Below, piece after piece: positions 40,165 through 50,955 of a DNA stretch of 55,173 nucleotides. The position numbers and the translations under genes were made by a program. A model generated the notes under the pieces. It worked only from the letters and a program-made list of their open reading frames with translations. It did not search any database and was not told the DNA's origin. Position 1 is the stretch's first letter. Each line of letters opens with the position of its first letter. This DNA comes from Marilutibacter aestuarii (GTDB lineage Bacteria; Pseudomonadota; Gammaproteobacteria; Xanthomonadales; Xanthomonadaceae). Where the stretch lies: positions 1 through 55,173 of the forward strand of contig NZ_VICE01000041.1 in assembly GCF_006546775.1 (NCBI RefSeq), written 5' to 3'.

Positions 40165-40192
40165 AAATCACAAATCACGAATCACCAATCAC
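40165..40192 (-). repeat. Heptamer repeat, ftsA-ftsZ spacer, right arm
   Basis: Four heptamers AAATCAC, AAATCAC, GAATCAC, CAATCAC on the plus strand (minus strand GTGATTG/C/T). Same family as the tracts at 7313-7396 and 55138-55173. The array ends 5 bp before the ftsA stop. Confidence 0.85.
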
Positions 40193-40197
40193 CGCCC

Positions 40198-41448
40198 TCA
40201 GAACTCCCCCCGGTACCAGTTCTTCAACTTGTTGAAGAACGAACCCGCGCGGCCGGTGGAGATCACCGGGCGGCGGGGGTGTTCGATCTGGCTGCCCATC
40301 AGCAGCAGGCCCACGCCGGTGGCGTGGACCGGGTTGCCGACGACTTCGCCCAGCCCCGTCACGTGCTGGGGGATGCCCACGCGCACCGGCATCTGCAGCA
40401 TTTCCTCGGCCAGCTCGACGACGCCTTCCATCTTCGAGGCGCCGCCGGTCAGCACCATGCCGGCGCGGACGTGCTGTTCGAAGCCGCTGCGCCGCAGTTC
40501 CGCCTGGACCATCTCGAACAGTTCCTCGTAGCGCGCCTGCACCGCCTGGGCCAGCGAGTGGCGCGGCATGCGGCGCGGGGGGCGGTCGCCCACCGACGGG
40601 ACCTGGATCGACTCCTCGGCGGTCGCCATCTGCGCCAGTGCGCAGGCGTAGCGCACCTTGATCTGTTCGGCTTCGGGGGTCGGCGTGCGCAGCATGTGCG
40701 CGATGTCCTCGGTGACCTTGTCGCCGGCGATCGGCAGGCTGGCGCTGTGCGCGATCGCGCCATGCACGAAGACCGCGATGTCGGTGGTGCCCGCGCCGAT
40801 GTCGACCAGGACGACGCCGAGTTCGCGCTCGTCGCTGGTCAGCACCGCCTGGCTGGAGGCCAGCACGCCGAGCACCAGGTCGTCGACCTGCAGGCCGCAC
40901 CGCTGCACGCACTTGCTCACGTTCGCCGCCGCCGACTGCGCGCACACCACCAGGTGGGCGTGGACCTCCAGGCGCACGCCGGTCATGCCCACCGGGTTGC
41001 GGATGCCTTCCTGGGAATCGTCGAGCACGTAGTCGCGCGGGATCGCGTGCAGGATTTTCTGGTCGGCCGGGATCGCCACCGCCTTGGCCGCCTCCAGCAC
41101 CCGGTCGAGATCGCCATGGCTGACCTCGCCGTCGCGGATCGGGGCGATGCCCTGCGAGTTGCGGCACTGGATGTGGCTGCCGGAGATGGAGGCATAGACC
41201 GAGCGGATCTCGCAGCCGGCCATCAACTCGGCCTCCTCGACCGCACGCTGGATCGACTGCACCGTGGACTCGATGTCGACCACCACGCCCTTGCGCAGGC
41301 CGCGCGACTCGTGCGATCCGATCCCGATCACCTCGATGGGATTGCCCGATCCGTTGTTGTCGGGCGAATACTCGCCGACCAGCGCCACCACCTTGGAGGT
41401 GCCGATATCGAGGCCAACGATCAGCGACTTGTCGCCCTTGCGGTTCAT
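40198..41448 (-). CDS. ftsA: Cell division protein FtsA
   Basis: Actin-like protein that tethers FtsZ to the membrane. The 416-residue product shows the actin/Hsp70 phosphate loops GLDIGTSKV and VDIGAGTTDI, the adenosine motif LTGGASKMEGV and a C-terminal amphipathic helix (SFFNKLKNWYRGEF). The ATG overlaps the ftsQ stop in ATGA. Confidence 0.97.
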   Translation of the reverse strand: MNRKGDKSLIVGLDIGTSKVVALVGEYSPDNNGSGNPIEVIGIGSHESRGLRKGVVVDIESTVQSIQRAVEEAELMAGCEIRSVYASISGSHIQCRNSQGIAPIRDGEVSHGDLDRVLEAAKAVAIPADQKILHAIPRDYVLDDSQEGIRNPVGMTGVRLEVHAHLVVCAQSAAANVSKCVQRCGLQVDDLVLGVLASSQAVLTSDERELGVVLVDIGAGTTDIAVFVHGAIAHSASLPIAGDKVTEDIAHMLRTPTPEAEQIKVRYACALAQMATAEESIQVPSVGDRPPRRMPRHSLAQAVQARYEELFEMVQAELRRSGFEQHVRAGMVLTGGASKMEGVVELAEEMLQMPVRVGIPQHVTGLGEVVGNPVHATGVGLLLMGSQIEHPRRPVISTGRAGSFFNKLKNWYRGEF

Positions 41449-42182
41449 GATTGTCCTTGCGGTTGCGGGTTCGGCGCGAGGGCCCCGGGGGCGCCCCACG
41501 TCAAGGAGAAGCCGTTGGTGTAGCGCAGGTCGGCGCGCGCGAGCGGCTCGACGCGGTGCATCAGCAGCTGCGGCACGACGCGCACGAACCGGCGCAGTCG
41601 CTCACCGGCGTGGTCGCGGCCGACCACCACCTCGGTGCCGCTGGCCAGGACCACCTGCCAGCTGCCGCGAGCGTCCAGCTCGACCGAGCGCACGCGGGCG
41701 CCCATCGGCGCGAACAGCTCGCGGGAGTCGTTGTAGAAGCGGACCACGTCGGAGACACGCGTGTCGGGACCGTCGAGTTCCGGCAGGTTGGCCGGCACCT
41801 CGATGCCAGCGGCGGGAAACAGGCGCCCCTGTTCGGACAGCAGCCGCGCCTCGCCCCAACGCGCGAACGGGCGGTGCTCGACCACGTGCACCTCCAGGAT
41901 GTCGGGCCAACGCTTGCGCACCTCGGCGGTCTCCACCCAGGGCAGGCGCGAGACGGCGCGCTGCGCGTCCTCCAGGCGGACCGCGAAGAATCCCTGGCGG
42001 GCATAGGGCAACAGGGTCTGCTGCAGCAGCGCGGGATCGACGCGTTCGAACTCGCCCGTGGCGCGCAGGCGGGTCAGCGGCCACTGCGACTGCCCCACCC
42101 AGCCCTCGAGCACGGCCACCACCGGAAGCACGACCAGTGCCACCGCGAGGATCCAGCCCAGCAGGCGCGCAAGTGCGCTCAT
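41445..42182 (-). CDS. ftsQ: Cell division protein FtsQ
   Basis: Bitopic divisome protein linking early and late division proteins. The 245-residue product has a short cytoplasmic tail and one transmembrane helix (about 5-28). A POTRA domain follows (from [26 protein letters not shown]) and then the beta domain ([27 protein letters not shown]). ATGA overlaps with ddl and ftsA on either side. Confidence 0.95.
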   Translation of the reverse strand: MSALARLLGWILAVALVVLPVVAVLEGWVGQSQWPLTRLRATGEFERVDPALLQQTLLPYARQGFFAVRLEDAQRAVSRLPWVETAEVRKRWPDILEVHVVEHRPFARWGEARLLSEQGRLFPAAGIEVPANLPELDGPDTRVSDVVRFYNDSRELFAPMGARVRSVELDARGSWQVVLASGTEVVVGRDHAGERLRRFVRVVPQLLMHRVEPLARADLRYTNGFSLTWGAPGALAPNPQPQGQS

Positions 42183-43150
42183 CCGCGCGCACCTCCCGCG
42201 TCGTCGCCCAGGGTCTGCTCGAGCACGCGCCAGCACAGAGAGGCGTAGTCGACGCCCACCTGCGCGGCCGCCTTGGGCACCAGCGAATGGCTGGTCATGC
42301 CCGGCGCGGTGTTGATTTCGATCAGCTGGAAGCCCAGCGCCTCGTCGCGCATCACGTCCACGCGGCCCCAGCCGCTGCAGCCGGCGGCGACGAAGGCCGC
42401 GAGCGCGAGCCGGCGGATGGCCGACTCATCCTCGCCATCAAGACCCGGGCAGATGTATTGCGTGTCGTCGGCGACGTACTTGGCGTGGTAGTCGTACCAC
42501 TCGCCGGCGGGTTCGATGCGGATGGACGGCAGGGCCACGCCGCCCAGGATGGCGACGGTGAATTCCTTGCCCCGGACCATCTGCTCCATCAGGAGTTCGC
42601 CCCGGTAGCCGGCGGCGAACTCGGCCGCGGCGCGCAGGTCGGCCTCTTCGAGGATGCGGAACACGCCGACGCTGGAGCCTTCATTGGAGGGCTTCACGAA
42701 CACCGGCAGGCCGAGCGAACGCGCGGCGGCCACCAGGTCGTCGCCGGGCGCCAGGCGCACGAAGCGCGGCGTCGGCAGGCCCTCGGCCATCCACACCTGC
42801 TTGGTGCGGATCTTGTCCATCGTCAGGGCCGACCCCAGCACGCCGGGCCCGGTGTAGGGGACGCCCAGGGCATCGAGCAGCCCCTGCAGCACGCCGTCCT
42901 CGCCGCCACCGCGATTGCCGTGGAGGATGTTGAAGACGCGGTCGACGCGCCCGTCGCGGATGGCATCGACCAGGGCGGGGATGCCATCGACCGCGAACGC
43001 ATCGACGCCGCGCGAGCGGAGCGCGTCCAGCACGTTGCGGCCGGAGTCGAGCGACACCTCGCGCTCGGCACTGGTGCCGCCCATCAGCACGGCGACGCGA
43101 CCGAACACGGCCGGGTCGTCGAAGCGCGGCGGGGGCAGCGACTGGCTCAT
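42179..43150 (-). CDS. ddl: D-alanine-D-alanine ligase
   Basis: ATP-grasp enzyme that makes D-Ala-D-Ala for the pentapeptide. The 323-residue product has [15 protein letters not shown] at the N-terminus, [13 protein letters not shown] for substrate binding, [11 protein letters not shown] and the Mg-binding [12 protein letters not shown] near the C-terminus. It sits in the DdlB position of dcw clusters, with ATGA overlaps on both sides. Confidence 0.97.
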   Translation of the reverse strand: MSQSLPPPRFDDPAVFGRVAVLMGGTSAEREVSLDSGRNVLDALRSRGVDAFAVDGIPALVDAIRDGRVDRVFNILHGNRGGGEDGVLQGLLDALGVPYTGPGVLGSALTMDKIRTKQVWMAEGLPTPRFVRLAPGDDLVAAARSLGLPVFVKPSNEGSSVGVFRILEEADLRAAAEFAAGYRGELLMEQMVRGKEFTVAILGGVALPSIRIEPAGEWYDYHAKYVADDTQYICPGLDGEDESAIRRLALAAFVAAGCSGWGRVDVMRDEALGFQLIEINTAPGMTSHSLVPKAAAQVGVDYASLCWRVLEQTLGDDAGGARG

Positions 43151-44610
43151 GCGCCAGCCTCCCTGAAACCATGGGCGAGCAGGTCCTGGGCGACGTGGCC
43201 GATATCGCCCGCCCCCATCACCAGCAACAGGTCGCCGTCCTCGAGCACGTCGGGCAGGACCGCCGACAGTTCGGACGCGGAGGCGACGACGACCGGGTCG
43301 ATCCGGCCACGGGCGCGGATCGCGCGCGCCAGCGACTTGGCGTCGGCGCCGACGATCGGCGCCTCGCCGGCCGGGTAGACCTCGGTCAGCACGGCCGCGT
43401 CCACCGTCGAGAGCACCGCGGCGAACTCGTCGAAGAGATCGCGCGTGCGCGAATAGCGATGGGGCTGGAAGGCGACCACTAGGCGACGGTCCGGCCAGCC
43501 GCCCCGCGCGGCGGCGAACACCGCTTCCAGTTCCTTGGGATGGTGGCCGTAGTCGTCCACCACCTGCACCCGGGCGCCACGATGGGTGGTCAGCTCGGCG
43601 AGCAGGTTGAACCGGCGCCCGATGCCGGCGAAACCCTTCAGGGCCCGGGCGATCGCGCCGGGCTCCACGCCCAGCTGCCAGCCCACGGCGGCGGCGGCCA
43701 GCGCGTTGAGCACGTTGTGGCGGCCCGGCAGCGCAAGCTCGACCGGCGTGCGCGTGGCATCGGGCAGGCACAGGGTGAAATGCATGTTCGGCCCCTCCTG
43801 CCGGATGTCCTCGGCGCGCACGTCGGCCTCGGCGTGGGTGCCGTAGGTCATCACGTGCCGGGGCGTCTTCGCGGCGAGCGCGGCGACCTCGGGATCGTCG
43901 ATGCACAGCACGGCCAGCCCGTAGAACGGCAGGCGATGCATGAATTCCTCGAACGCGGCCTGGACCTGGACGAACTCGCCGCCGTAGTTCTCGAGGTGGT
44001 CGGCGTCGATGTTGGTCACGACCGCGACCTGCGGGTTCAGTCGCAGGAAGCTGCCGTCGCTCTCGTCGGCCTCGGCCACCAGCCAGTCGCCCGAACCCAG
44101 TCGTGCGTTGGCGCCGGCGGCCAGCAGCTGGCCGCCGATCACGAAGGTGGGATCCACGCCGCCCTCGCCGAGCACGCTGGCCGTCAGCGAGGTCGTGGTG
44201 GTCTTGCCATGGGTGCCGGCCACCGCGATGCCGCGCTTGAAGCGCATCAGCTCGGCGAGCATCTCAGCGCGCGGCACGACCGGGATGCGCTGCGCGTGCG
44301 CCTCCATCAACTCGGCGTTGTCGGCGCGGATCGCGCTGGACACCACCACGCAGTCCGCGCCCAGCACGTTCGAGGCGATGTGCTGCCGGTGCACCGTGAT
44401 GCCCAGCGACTGCAGGCGCCGGGTGACGGCGTTGTCGGCCATGTCCGAGCCGGACACGCGATAGCCGAGCGTCGACATGACCTCGGCGATGCCGCTCATG
44501 CCGGTGCCGCCGATGCCGACGAAGTGCACGCGCGAGGGCTGACCATCGGCGCCGGAGCGCGCGGGATCGCCATGGTGTTGCAGCCGGCGGCTGCGCACGG
44601 TCGCGCTCAT
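43147..44610 (-). CDS. murC: UDP-N-acetylmuramate-L-alanine ligase
   Basis: First amino-acid ligase of peptidoglycan precursor synthesis. The 487-residue product has an N-terminal Rossmann motif ([13 protein letters not shown]), the ATP loop [19 protein letters not shown] for metal and substrate, and a C-terminal domain with DDYGHHPKE and [12 protein letters not shown] overlaps with murG and ddl. Confidence 0.97.
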   Translation of the reverse strand: MSATVRSRRLQHHGDPARSGADGQPSRVHFVGIGGTGMSGIAEVMSTLGYRVSGSDMADNAVTRRLQSLGITVHRQHIASNVLGADCVVVSSAIRADNAELMEAHAQRIPVVPRAEMLAELMRFKRGIAVAGTHGKTTTTSLTASVLGEGGVDPTFVIGGQLLAAGANARLGSGDWLVAEADESDGSFLRLNPQVAVVTNIDADHLENYGGEFVQVQAAFEEFMHRLPFYGLAVLCIDDPEVAALAAKTPRHVMTYGTHAEADVRAEDIRQEGPNMHFTLCLPDATRTPVELALPGRHNVLNALAAAAVGWQLGVEPGAIARALKGFAGIGRRFNLLAELTTHRGARVQVVDDYGHHPKELEAVFAAARGGWPDRRLVVAFQPHRYSRTRDLFDEFAAVLSTVDAAVLTEVYPAGEAPIVGADAKSLARAIRARGRIDPVVVASASELSAVLPDVLEDGDLLLVMGAGDIGHVAQDLLAHGFREAGA

Positions 44611-45719
44611 GCGGCCGACTCCTGTTTGGGTTGGGGGATGGACGGGTCCCGGAGCACGATGTCGGCCACGCGCGAGGCGGCGTCCGGACGCGCCATGCCG
44701 CGTGCGGCCTTCGCCAGGCCGAGCAGGTCGGCGCGCTCGCCGAGGATCTCCAGCGTGGCCGACAGCCGCTCGTGCAGCGAGGGCCCCTGGGGCAGCAGCA
44801 TCGAGGCGCCGCGCACGCGCAGGTATTCGGCGTTCTTGGTCTGGTGGTCGTCGACCGCCTCCGGGAACGGCACCAGGAAGCTGGCCACGCCGACCGCGCA
44901 GACCTCGGCGAGGGTGAGCGCGCCGGCACGACAGACGACCACGTCCGCCCAGGCATACGCCTGGGCCATGTCGGCGATGAACGGCTCCACGTTCGCGGCG
45001 ACGCGATGCGCCGCGTAGGCCTCGCGCGTCGCATCCAGCAGCTTCTCGCCGGACTGGTGGCGGACTTCGCAGCGCACGGTCGTCGGCAAGGCGGCGATCG
45101 CGCGCGGCACCGCCTCGTTGAGCGCACGGGCGCCCTGGCTGCCGCCGAGCACCAGGACCCGGATCGGGCCTTCGCGGCCCACGAAGCGTTCTTCCGGCGG
45201 CGGCACGGCGAGGATCGCCTCGCGCACCGGATTGCCGACCCACTGTTCGTCGAGCGTGGGGAAGGCGCCGGGGAAACCCACCAGCACGTCACGCGCCATG
45301 CGCGCCAGGACGCGGTTGGTCAGGCCCGGCGCGCGGTTCTGCTCGTGCACGACGAGGGGAATGCCCAACTGGCGGGCGGCGAGGCCACCCGGCCCGGCGG
45401 CAAAGCCGCCGAAACTGACCACCGCGCGCGGCTGCATGCCGCGCAGCAGGCGCTTGGCTTCGTTGACGGCCCGCCACAGGCGCAAGGGGGCGCCGAGCTT
45501 GGCCTTGAAGCCCTTGCCGCGGATCCCGCTCACCCGCAGGGTGTCGATCGACAGGCCATGCTGCGGTACGAGGCGGGTTTCCATGCCACCGTCCGAGCCG
45601 ATCCAGCGCACCGGGACGCCACGGGCCTGGATCGCGGATGCGACCGAAAGGCCGGGGAAGATGTGCCCGCCGGTGCCGCCGGCAAGGATCACCACGGGAG
45701 CCTGGGCCGCGGCGGTCAT
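44607..45719 (-). CDS. murG: UDP-GlcNAc:lipid I N-acetylglucosaminyltransferase MurG
   Basis: GT28 enzyme that makes lipid II at the inner face of the membrane. The 370-residue product has [14 protein letters not shown], the hydrophobic patch around [20 protein letters not shown], and the donor site [40 protein letters not shown] overlaps with ftsW and murC. Confidence 0.97.
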   Translation of the reverse strand: MTAAAQAPVVILAGGTGGHIFPGLSVASAIQARGVPVRWIGSDGGMETRLVPQHGLSIDTLRVSGIRGKGFKAKLGAPLRLWRAVNEAKRLLRGMQPRAVVSFGGFAAGPGGLAARQLGIPLVVHEQNRAPGLTNRVLARMARDVLVGFPGAFPTLDEQWVGNPVREAILAVPPPEERFVGREGPIRVLVLGGSQGARALNEAVPRAIAALPTTVRCEVRHQSGEKLLDATREAYAAHRVAANVEPFIADMAQAYAWADVVVCRAGALTLAEVCAVGVASFLVPFPEAVDDHQTKNAEYLRVRGASMLLPQGPSLHERLSATLEILGERADLLGLAKAARGMARPDAASRVADIVLRDPSIPQPKQESAA

Positions 45720-47020
45720 GGGGACCTCCCGAGCACGGGCTCGATGCGCTGGTGCAGGCGGCTGGTGCCACGCGGCGAGGCGTCGGACGGGCGCGAACTG
45801 CGCGGCGTGCCCGGCGTGCGGGGCGGTTCCGGCGATAGCGGGGCCACGCCCTCCCCGTCCTCGCCGCGCAGGCGCGCGACCTGGCGCTGGGCGCGCTCGA
45901 GTTCGTAGGACACCCGCAACAGCAGGCCCATCGCCAGGCAGGTCATCAGCACGCTGGAGCCGCCGGAGGAGATCAACGGCAGGGTCAGGCCCTTGGTCGG
46001 CAGCAGGCCCAGGTTCACGCCGATCGAGACGAAGCTCTGCAGGCCGATCCACAGGGCGATCCCAAAGGCGAGGTAGCCGGAGAAGTGGCGGCGCATCTCC
46101 ACGCACTTGAGCCCGACCCACAGGGCACGGCCCACCAGCACGGCATACAGGGCGATCACCACGCACACGCCGACGAAGCCCAGTTCCTCGGCGATGACCG
46201 CGAGGATGAAGTCGGTGTGCGCTTCGGGCAGGTAATAGAGCTTCTGGATCGAACTGCCCAGGCCGACGCCGAACCATTCGCCGCGGCCGGCGGCCATCAG
46301 CGCGTTGGTCAGCTGGTAACCGCTGCCGAACGGGTCCGCCCAGGGGTCCATGAACGAGGTCAGGCGGCGCATGCGGTAGGGCTCGAGCACCGCGATGAAG
46401 GCCAGGACAGGCAGGCCGACGAGCACCGGGCCGAACATCCGCGGCATGTTGACGCCGCCCAGCACCAGCATGCCCGCGGTGATGGCGAGCAGCAGCGAGG
46501 ACGAGCCGAAGTCCGGCTGCAGCAGCAGGAGGGCGACCAGCAGCACGACCACGCCGAGCGGCTTGAGCATCGCGCTCCACGTGGCGTTGACTTCGTCGCG
46601 GAAGCGCACGAGGTAGCTGGCCAGCCAGATGATGAAGAGCACCTTGACCGCCTCGACCACCTGGAAGTTCGACACCCCCAGGTTGATCCAGCGGTGCGCA
46701 CCCTTGACGCTCACCCCCAGTCCCGGGATGAACACCAGCAGCAGCAGGACCACGCAGCCCAGCAGCATCAGGTGGTTGTGCCGCTCCACGGTCTTGAGTT
46801 CCGTGCGCGCGGCCATCAGCGCCAGTACCGCGCCCGCGCCCAGGAACATCAGGTGGCGGCTGAGGTAGTGGAAGGGGTCGGCGTCCTGGTAGATCGAGCT
46901 CGAGCCCACCATCACCACGCCCAGCGACGCCAGCGCCAGCACGACGCCAAGCAGCCAGGGATCGAAACGCCCCTGGATGTCGTCGATGCGGGTGGCTTGC
47001 CTGGACGCGTGTTCGCTCAT
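45716..47020 (-). CDS. ftsW: Septal peptidoglycan polymerase FtsW
   Basis: SEDS glycosyltransferase that polymerises lipid II with FtsI. The 434-residue product has ten predicted helices and the conserved sequence [11 protein letters not shown]. The catalytic Asp is probably the one in the large periplasmic loop ([22 protein letters not shown]). [17 protein letters not shown] follows near the end, with a basic, proline-rich cytoplasmic tail. Start ATG shares one base with the mraY stop (TGATG). murD, normally between mraY and ftsW, is missing. Confidence 0.97.
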   Translation of the reverse strand: MSEHASRQATRIDDIQGRFDPWLLGVVLALASLGVVMVGSSSIYQDADPFHYLSRHLMFLGAGAVLALMAARTELKTVERHNHLMLLGCVVLLLLVFIPGLGVSVKGAHRWINLGVSNFQVVEAVKVLFIIWLASYLVRFRDEVNATWSAMLKPLGVVVLLVALLLLQPDFGSSSLLLAITAGMLVLGGVNMPRMFGPVLVGLPVLAFIAVLEPYRMRRLTSFMDPWADPFGSGYQLTNALMAAGRGEWFGVGLGSSIQKLYYLPEAHTDFILAVIAEELGFVGVCVVIALYAVLVGRALWVGLKCVEMRRHFSGYLAFGIALWIGLQSFVSIGVNLGLLPTKGLTLPLISSGGSSVLMTCLAMGLLLRVSYELERAQRQVARLRGEDGEGVAPLSPEPPRTPGTPRSSRPSDASPRGTSRLHQRIEPVLGRSP

Positions 47021-48105
47021 CAGCGCACCTTCAGCGTTGCCAGGCCGACGAGGACGAGGACTACCGAGATGATCCAGAAACGCACGATCACGCGCGGCTC
47101 GGGCCAGCCCTTGAGTTCGAAATGGTGGTGGATCGGCGCCATGCGGAAGACCCGCTTGCCGGTCAGCTTGAACGACGCGACCTGGATCATCACCGAGAGG
47201 GTCTCGATCACGAACACGCCGCCCATGACCACGAGCACCAGCTCCTGTCGGACGATCACCGCGATGGTGCCCAGGACCGCGCCCAGCGCCAGCGCGCCGA
47301 TGTCGCCCATGAAGACCATCGCCGGGTAGGTGTTGAACCACAGGAAGCCCAGTCCCGCGCCGGCGATCGCCGCGCAGATGATGACCAGCTCGCCGGCGCC
47401 GGGTACGCGCGGGATCTGCAGGTATTCGGCGAACTGCGCGTGGCCGGACGCGTAGGCGAACACGCCCAGTGCGCACGCCACCAGTACCGTCGGCATGATC
47501 GCCAGGCCGTCCAGGCCGTCGGTCAGGTTGACCGCGTTGGAGAAGCCGACGATCCAGAAGTAGGCGATGGCGACGAAGCTGATGCCGGCCAGCGGCAGGG
47601 CCACCGCCTTGAAGAACGGCACGTAGAAGTTGGTCGCCGCCGGCACGTCGGCGGTATGGAACAGGAACAGGCCGGCACCAAGGCCGAACAGCGACTGCAG
47701 CAGGTACTTCCAGCGCGACTTCATCCCGTTGGGGTCGCGCTTGACGATCTTGATCCAGTCGTCCCACCAGCCGATCCAGCCGAACGCCACCATCACCAGC
47801 AGCACCAGCCACACGTAGCGGTTGCGCAGGTCGCCCCACAACAGGACCGCGGCGAGGATGGTCAGCAGGATCAGCGCGCCGCCCATGGTCGGCGTACCGG
47901 CCTTGGAGAAGTGCGACTCCGGGCCGTCCTTGCGGATCGGCTGGCCGCCCTTGAGCTGGGCGAGGCGGCGGATGACCGCCGGCCCCCACCACAACGAGAG
48001 GCCGAGCGACGTCAGCGCCGCCAGGATGCCGCGGAAGGTGAGGTAGCCGAACAGGGCGAAGTGCCCTTGCAGTTGCTCGAGCCAGCGGAAGAGTTCAAGC
48101 AGCAT
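47020..48105 (-). CDS. mraY: Phospho-N-acetylmuramoyl-pentapeptide transferase MraY
   Basis: Integral membrane enzyme that makes lipid I from UDP-MurNAc-pentapeptide and undecaprenyl phosphate. The 361-residue product has about ten helices and motifs [39 protein letters not shown] and the HHH sequence [11 protein letters not shown]. Its start lies 11 bp inside the end of murF. Confidence 0.98.
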   Translation of the reverse strand: MLLELFRWLEQLQGHFALFGYLTFRGILAALTSLGLSLWWGPAVIRRLAQLKGGQPIRKDGPESHFSKAGTPTMGGALILLTILAAVLLWGDLRNRYVWLVLLVMVAFGWIGWWDDWIKIVKRDPNGMKSRWKYLLQSLFGLGAGLFLFHTADVPAATNFYVPFFKAVALPLAGISFVAIAYFWIVGFSNAVNLTDGLDGLAIMPTVLVACALGVFAYASGHAQFAEYLQIPRVPGAGELVIICAAIAGAGLGFLWFNTYPAMVFMGDIGALALGAVLGTIAVIVRQELVLVVMGGVFVIETLSVMIQVASFKLTGKRVFRMAPIHHHFELKGWPEPRVIVRFWIISVVLVLVGLATLKVR

Positions 48106-49489
48106 TTGGGCCCCCTGTCGGTGTTTCGGTCGCGCCGGACGCGGGGACCAGTGCCGCCACGATCCGGTCCATCGCACTGCCCCGCGAGCCCTTGACCAGC
48201 ACCCGCGCGTCGGTGCCGATGCGCCCGGCCAGGGTCGCGACGAGGGTTTCGTGGCTGTCGAAGACCTCGGCGCCGTCGCCGAAGGCGCGCGCGGCGCAGG
48301 CGCTCATCGGGCCAAGCGCCAGCAGGTGGCGGACGCCGGCGGCGCGCGCGCGGCGGCCGACCTCGGCGTGCATCGCCTCGGCGTCGTCGCCGATCTCGCG
48401 CATGTCACCCAGTACCAGCCAGCCCTCGCCTCCCAGGGAGACCAGGGTGTCGATCGCCGTGGCCATCGAGCCGGGATTGGCGTTGTAGCTGTCGTCCACC
48501 AGCAGGGCGCCACTGGGCAGCCGGTGCGTGACCAGACGCCCGGGCACCGGACGGGCCACTTCCAGCCCGGCGACGATGGTGTCCAGGTCGACGCCGGCAC
48601 CCAGCGCCATGGATGCGGCGGCCAGGGCGTTGGCGACGTTGTGGCGGCCAGGCAGGGACAACCGCACCGGCGCGTCGCCCAGCGGGGTCTCGATGACGAA
48701 GCGCGAGCCCGCGCCTTCCACCGTGATGTCGCGGGCGCGCACGTCGGCGCTGGCCTCCAGGCCGAAGCGGATGAGCCGGCGGCCGTGCGCGCGCTCGGCG
48801 AAGTACGGCGCGAAGGCGTCATCGGCGTTGATCACCGCCACGCCGTCCGCGGGCAGTGCGTCATAGATGGCGGCCTTGGTGTCGGCGATGCCTAGCAGGC
48901 TGCCCATGCGCTCCAGGTGCGCGGGGGCGACGTTGTTGACCAGGGCGATGTCGGGACGCGCGATATGCGCCAGGTAGGCGATGTCGCCCGGCTTGCCGGC
49001 GCCCATTTCATAGATTGCGAAGGGCGCGTCTTCGGGCGCGTCCAGGACGGCCAGGGGCAGGCCGATCTCGTTGTTGCGGTTGCCGGGCGTGGCGTAGGTG
49101 CCGGGCGCGGCGCGCTGCATGATCGCGGTCACCAGCGCCTTCACGCTGGTCTTGCCGTTGCTGCCGGTGATCGCGATGACGCGACCCTGGCGCTGGCCCT
49201 GCACGAAGCCCGCCAGGTCGGCCAGCGCGCGCTCGGTGTCGGCCACGACCACCTGCGGCAGGTCGAGCGGAATCTCGCGCGACACCAGGGCGGCGGCCAC
49301 ACCTGCCGCGGCGGCGGCCGGGACATGGTCGTGGCCATCGAAGTTGGCGCCCTTGATCGCGACGAACAGCGCGGCGCCCGTTCGGGGCAGGGCACGGGTA
49401 TCCGTCGCCAGTACGTCGACGGACCGGTCCCCGCCCTGCAGCCGACCGTGGGCGGCGCGTGCGATCGACGACAGCGTCATCGGCTTCAT
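48095..49489 (-). CDS. murF: UDP-N-acetylmuramoyl-tripeptide-D-alanyl-D-alanine ligase
   Basis: Adds D-Ala-D-Ala to the tripeptide precursor. The 464-residue product has the MurF N-domain, the ATP loop [24 protein letters not shown], and [12 protein letters not shown] in the C-terminal half. ATGA overlap with murE; 11-bp overlap with mraY. Confidence 0.97.
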   Translation of the reverse strand: MKPMTLSSIARAAHGRLQGGDRSVDVLATDTRALPRTGAALFVAIKGANFDGHDHVPAAAAAGVAAALVSREIPLDLPQVVVADTERALADLAGFVQGQRQGRVIAITGSNGKTSVKALVTAIMQRAAPGTYATPGNRNNEIGLPLAVLDAPEDAPFAIYEMGAGKPGDIAYLAHIARPDIALVNNVAPAHLERMGSLLGIADTKAAIYDALPADGVAVINADDAFAPYFAERAHGRRLIRFGLEASADVRARDITVEGAGSRFVIETPLGDAPVRLSLPGRHNVANALAAASMALGAGVDLDTIVAGLEVARPVPGRLVTHRLPSGALLVDDSYNANPGSMATAIDTLVSLGGEGWLVLGDMREIGDDAEAMHAEVGRRARAAGVRHLLALGPMSACAARAFGDGAEVFDSHETLVATLAGRIGTDARVLVKGSRGSAMDRIVAALVPASGATETPTGGPNAA

Positions 49490-50955
49490 GCGCGAGCCTC
49501 CAGCGCTTCGCCCGCGACACGGGTGTCGTCGAACGGATGGCGCACGCCGTCGATCTCCTGGTAGGGCTCGTGGCCCTTGCCGGCCACGAGGACGATGTCG
49601 CTGCGTCCGGCCTCGGCGACCGCGCGCGAGATGGCCGCGCGGCGGTCGCGCACCACGCGGACGGCATCGGGCCGTTCGAAGCCGGCCATGATGTCGGCGA
49701 CGATGGCGTCGCCGTCTTCGCCCCGCGGATTGTCGTCGGTGACGAACACCGCGTCGGCGTGGCGTTCGGCGATCGCCGCCATCTGCGGGCGCTTGCCGGT
49801 GTCGCGCTCGCCGCCGCAGCCGAAGACGCAGACCAGCCGCCCGTGCACGTGCCCGCGCAGCGAGACCAGCGCCTGCTCGAGGGCGTCCGGGGTATGCGCG
49901 TAGTCGACCACGACGAGCGGCAGGCGGCCATCGCCGCCGAGCCGGTTCATGCGCCCATGGATGGGCTCCAGCCTCGACAGCACGTCGGCGATGCGCGCCG
50001 GGCTTTCGCCGAACGCACGCAGCGCGCCGGCGACGGCCAGCAGGTTGTCGACGTTGAAGCGACCGAGCAGGGGCGAGATCACCGGGTGCGACTCGCCGTC
50101 GATCTGCAGGTCGAACAGGAGCCCGCGCGCGTCCAGCCGCAGCTCGGCTGCCCGGATGCCGGCATCCGGGTTGCCGTGGGAGCTGCAGGCAAGCGCCTTC
50201 ACGCCCGTACCGAGGGATGCCATCAGGTCGCGCCCGAAGGCGTCGTCGATGTTGATCACGGCCGCCTTCAGCTCCGGCCACTCGAACAGGCGGGCCTTGG
50301 CCGCGCCATAGGCGAGCATGTCGCCGTGGTAGTCGAGGTGGTCGCGGGTGAGGTTGGTGAAGACGCCGACGTCGAAGTGCACGCCCGCCGCACGCCCCTG
50401 GTCGAGGGCATGGGAGCTGACCTCCATCGCCAGCGCTTCGGCGCCCGCGTTGCGCAGCTCGGCGATCAGGCCGTGCAGGCGCAACACCAGCGGCGTGGTG
50501 AAACCGGTCGCAACGGCCTGCCCGTACAGGCCCGCACCGAGCGTGCCGATCGTCGCGCTGCGCGTGCCCAGCAATGTCCAGGCCTGGGCGAGCAGCTGGA
50601 CCGTCGAAGTCTTGCCGTTGGTGCCGGTCACGCCGACCACGTCCATGCCGGCGCTCGGTCGCCCGTGGAAGCGGTCGCCCATCTCGCCCAGGCGCGCGCG
50701 CAGGCCCGGCACGGCGATCGCGTCCGGCGGCGCCGGCAGGTCGTCCGGCGCCGGAGGCTCGAACAGGATCGCGGCGGCGCCCTTGGCCCGGACTTCGTCG
50801 GCGAAGGCCAGCCCGTGCGTGCCGAAGCCGGCGATGGCGACGAAGGCGTTGCCAGGCGACAGTTCGCGGCTGTCCATGACCAGGCCATTGATGGAAAGCC
50901 CGGCAGGCACGGCGTCGACGTCGGGCAGCAGTTCGGCCAGGGGCATGGTGGTCAT
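49486..50955 (-). CDS. murE: UDP-MurNAc-L-Ala-D-Glu:meso-diaminopimelate ligase
   Basis: Third ligase of the precursor pathway. The 489-residue product has [13 protein letters not shown] for [15 protein letters not shown], and the motif DDNPRGED, whose DNPR sequence marks meso-diaminopimelate (not lysine) specificity, as expected for a Gram-negative. ATGA overlaps with ftsI and murF. Confidence 0.97.
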   Translation of the reverse strand: MTTMPLAELLPDVDAVPAGLSINGLVMDSRELSPGNAFVAIAGFGTHGLAFADEVRAKGAAAILFEPPAPDDLPAPPDAIAVPGLRARLGEMGDRFHGRPSAGMDVVGVTGTNGKTSTVQLLAQAWTLLGTRSATIGTLGAGLYGQAVATGFTTPLVLRLHGLIAELRNAGAEALAMEVSSHALDQGRAAGVHFDVGVFTNLTRDHLDYHGDMLAYGAAKARLFEWPELKAAVINIDDAFGRDLMASLGTGVKALACSSHGNPDAGIRAAELRLDARGLLFDLQIDGESHPVISPLLGRFNVDNLLAVAGALRAFGESPARIADVLSRLEPIHGRMNRLGGDGRLPLVVVDYAHTPDALEQALVSLRGHVHGRLVCVFGCGGERDTGKRPQMAAIAERHADAVFVTDDNPRGEDGDAIVADIMAGFERPDAVRVVRDRRAAISRAVAEAGRSDIVLVAGKGHEPYQEIDGVRHPFDDTRVAGEALEARA

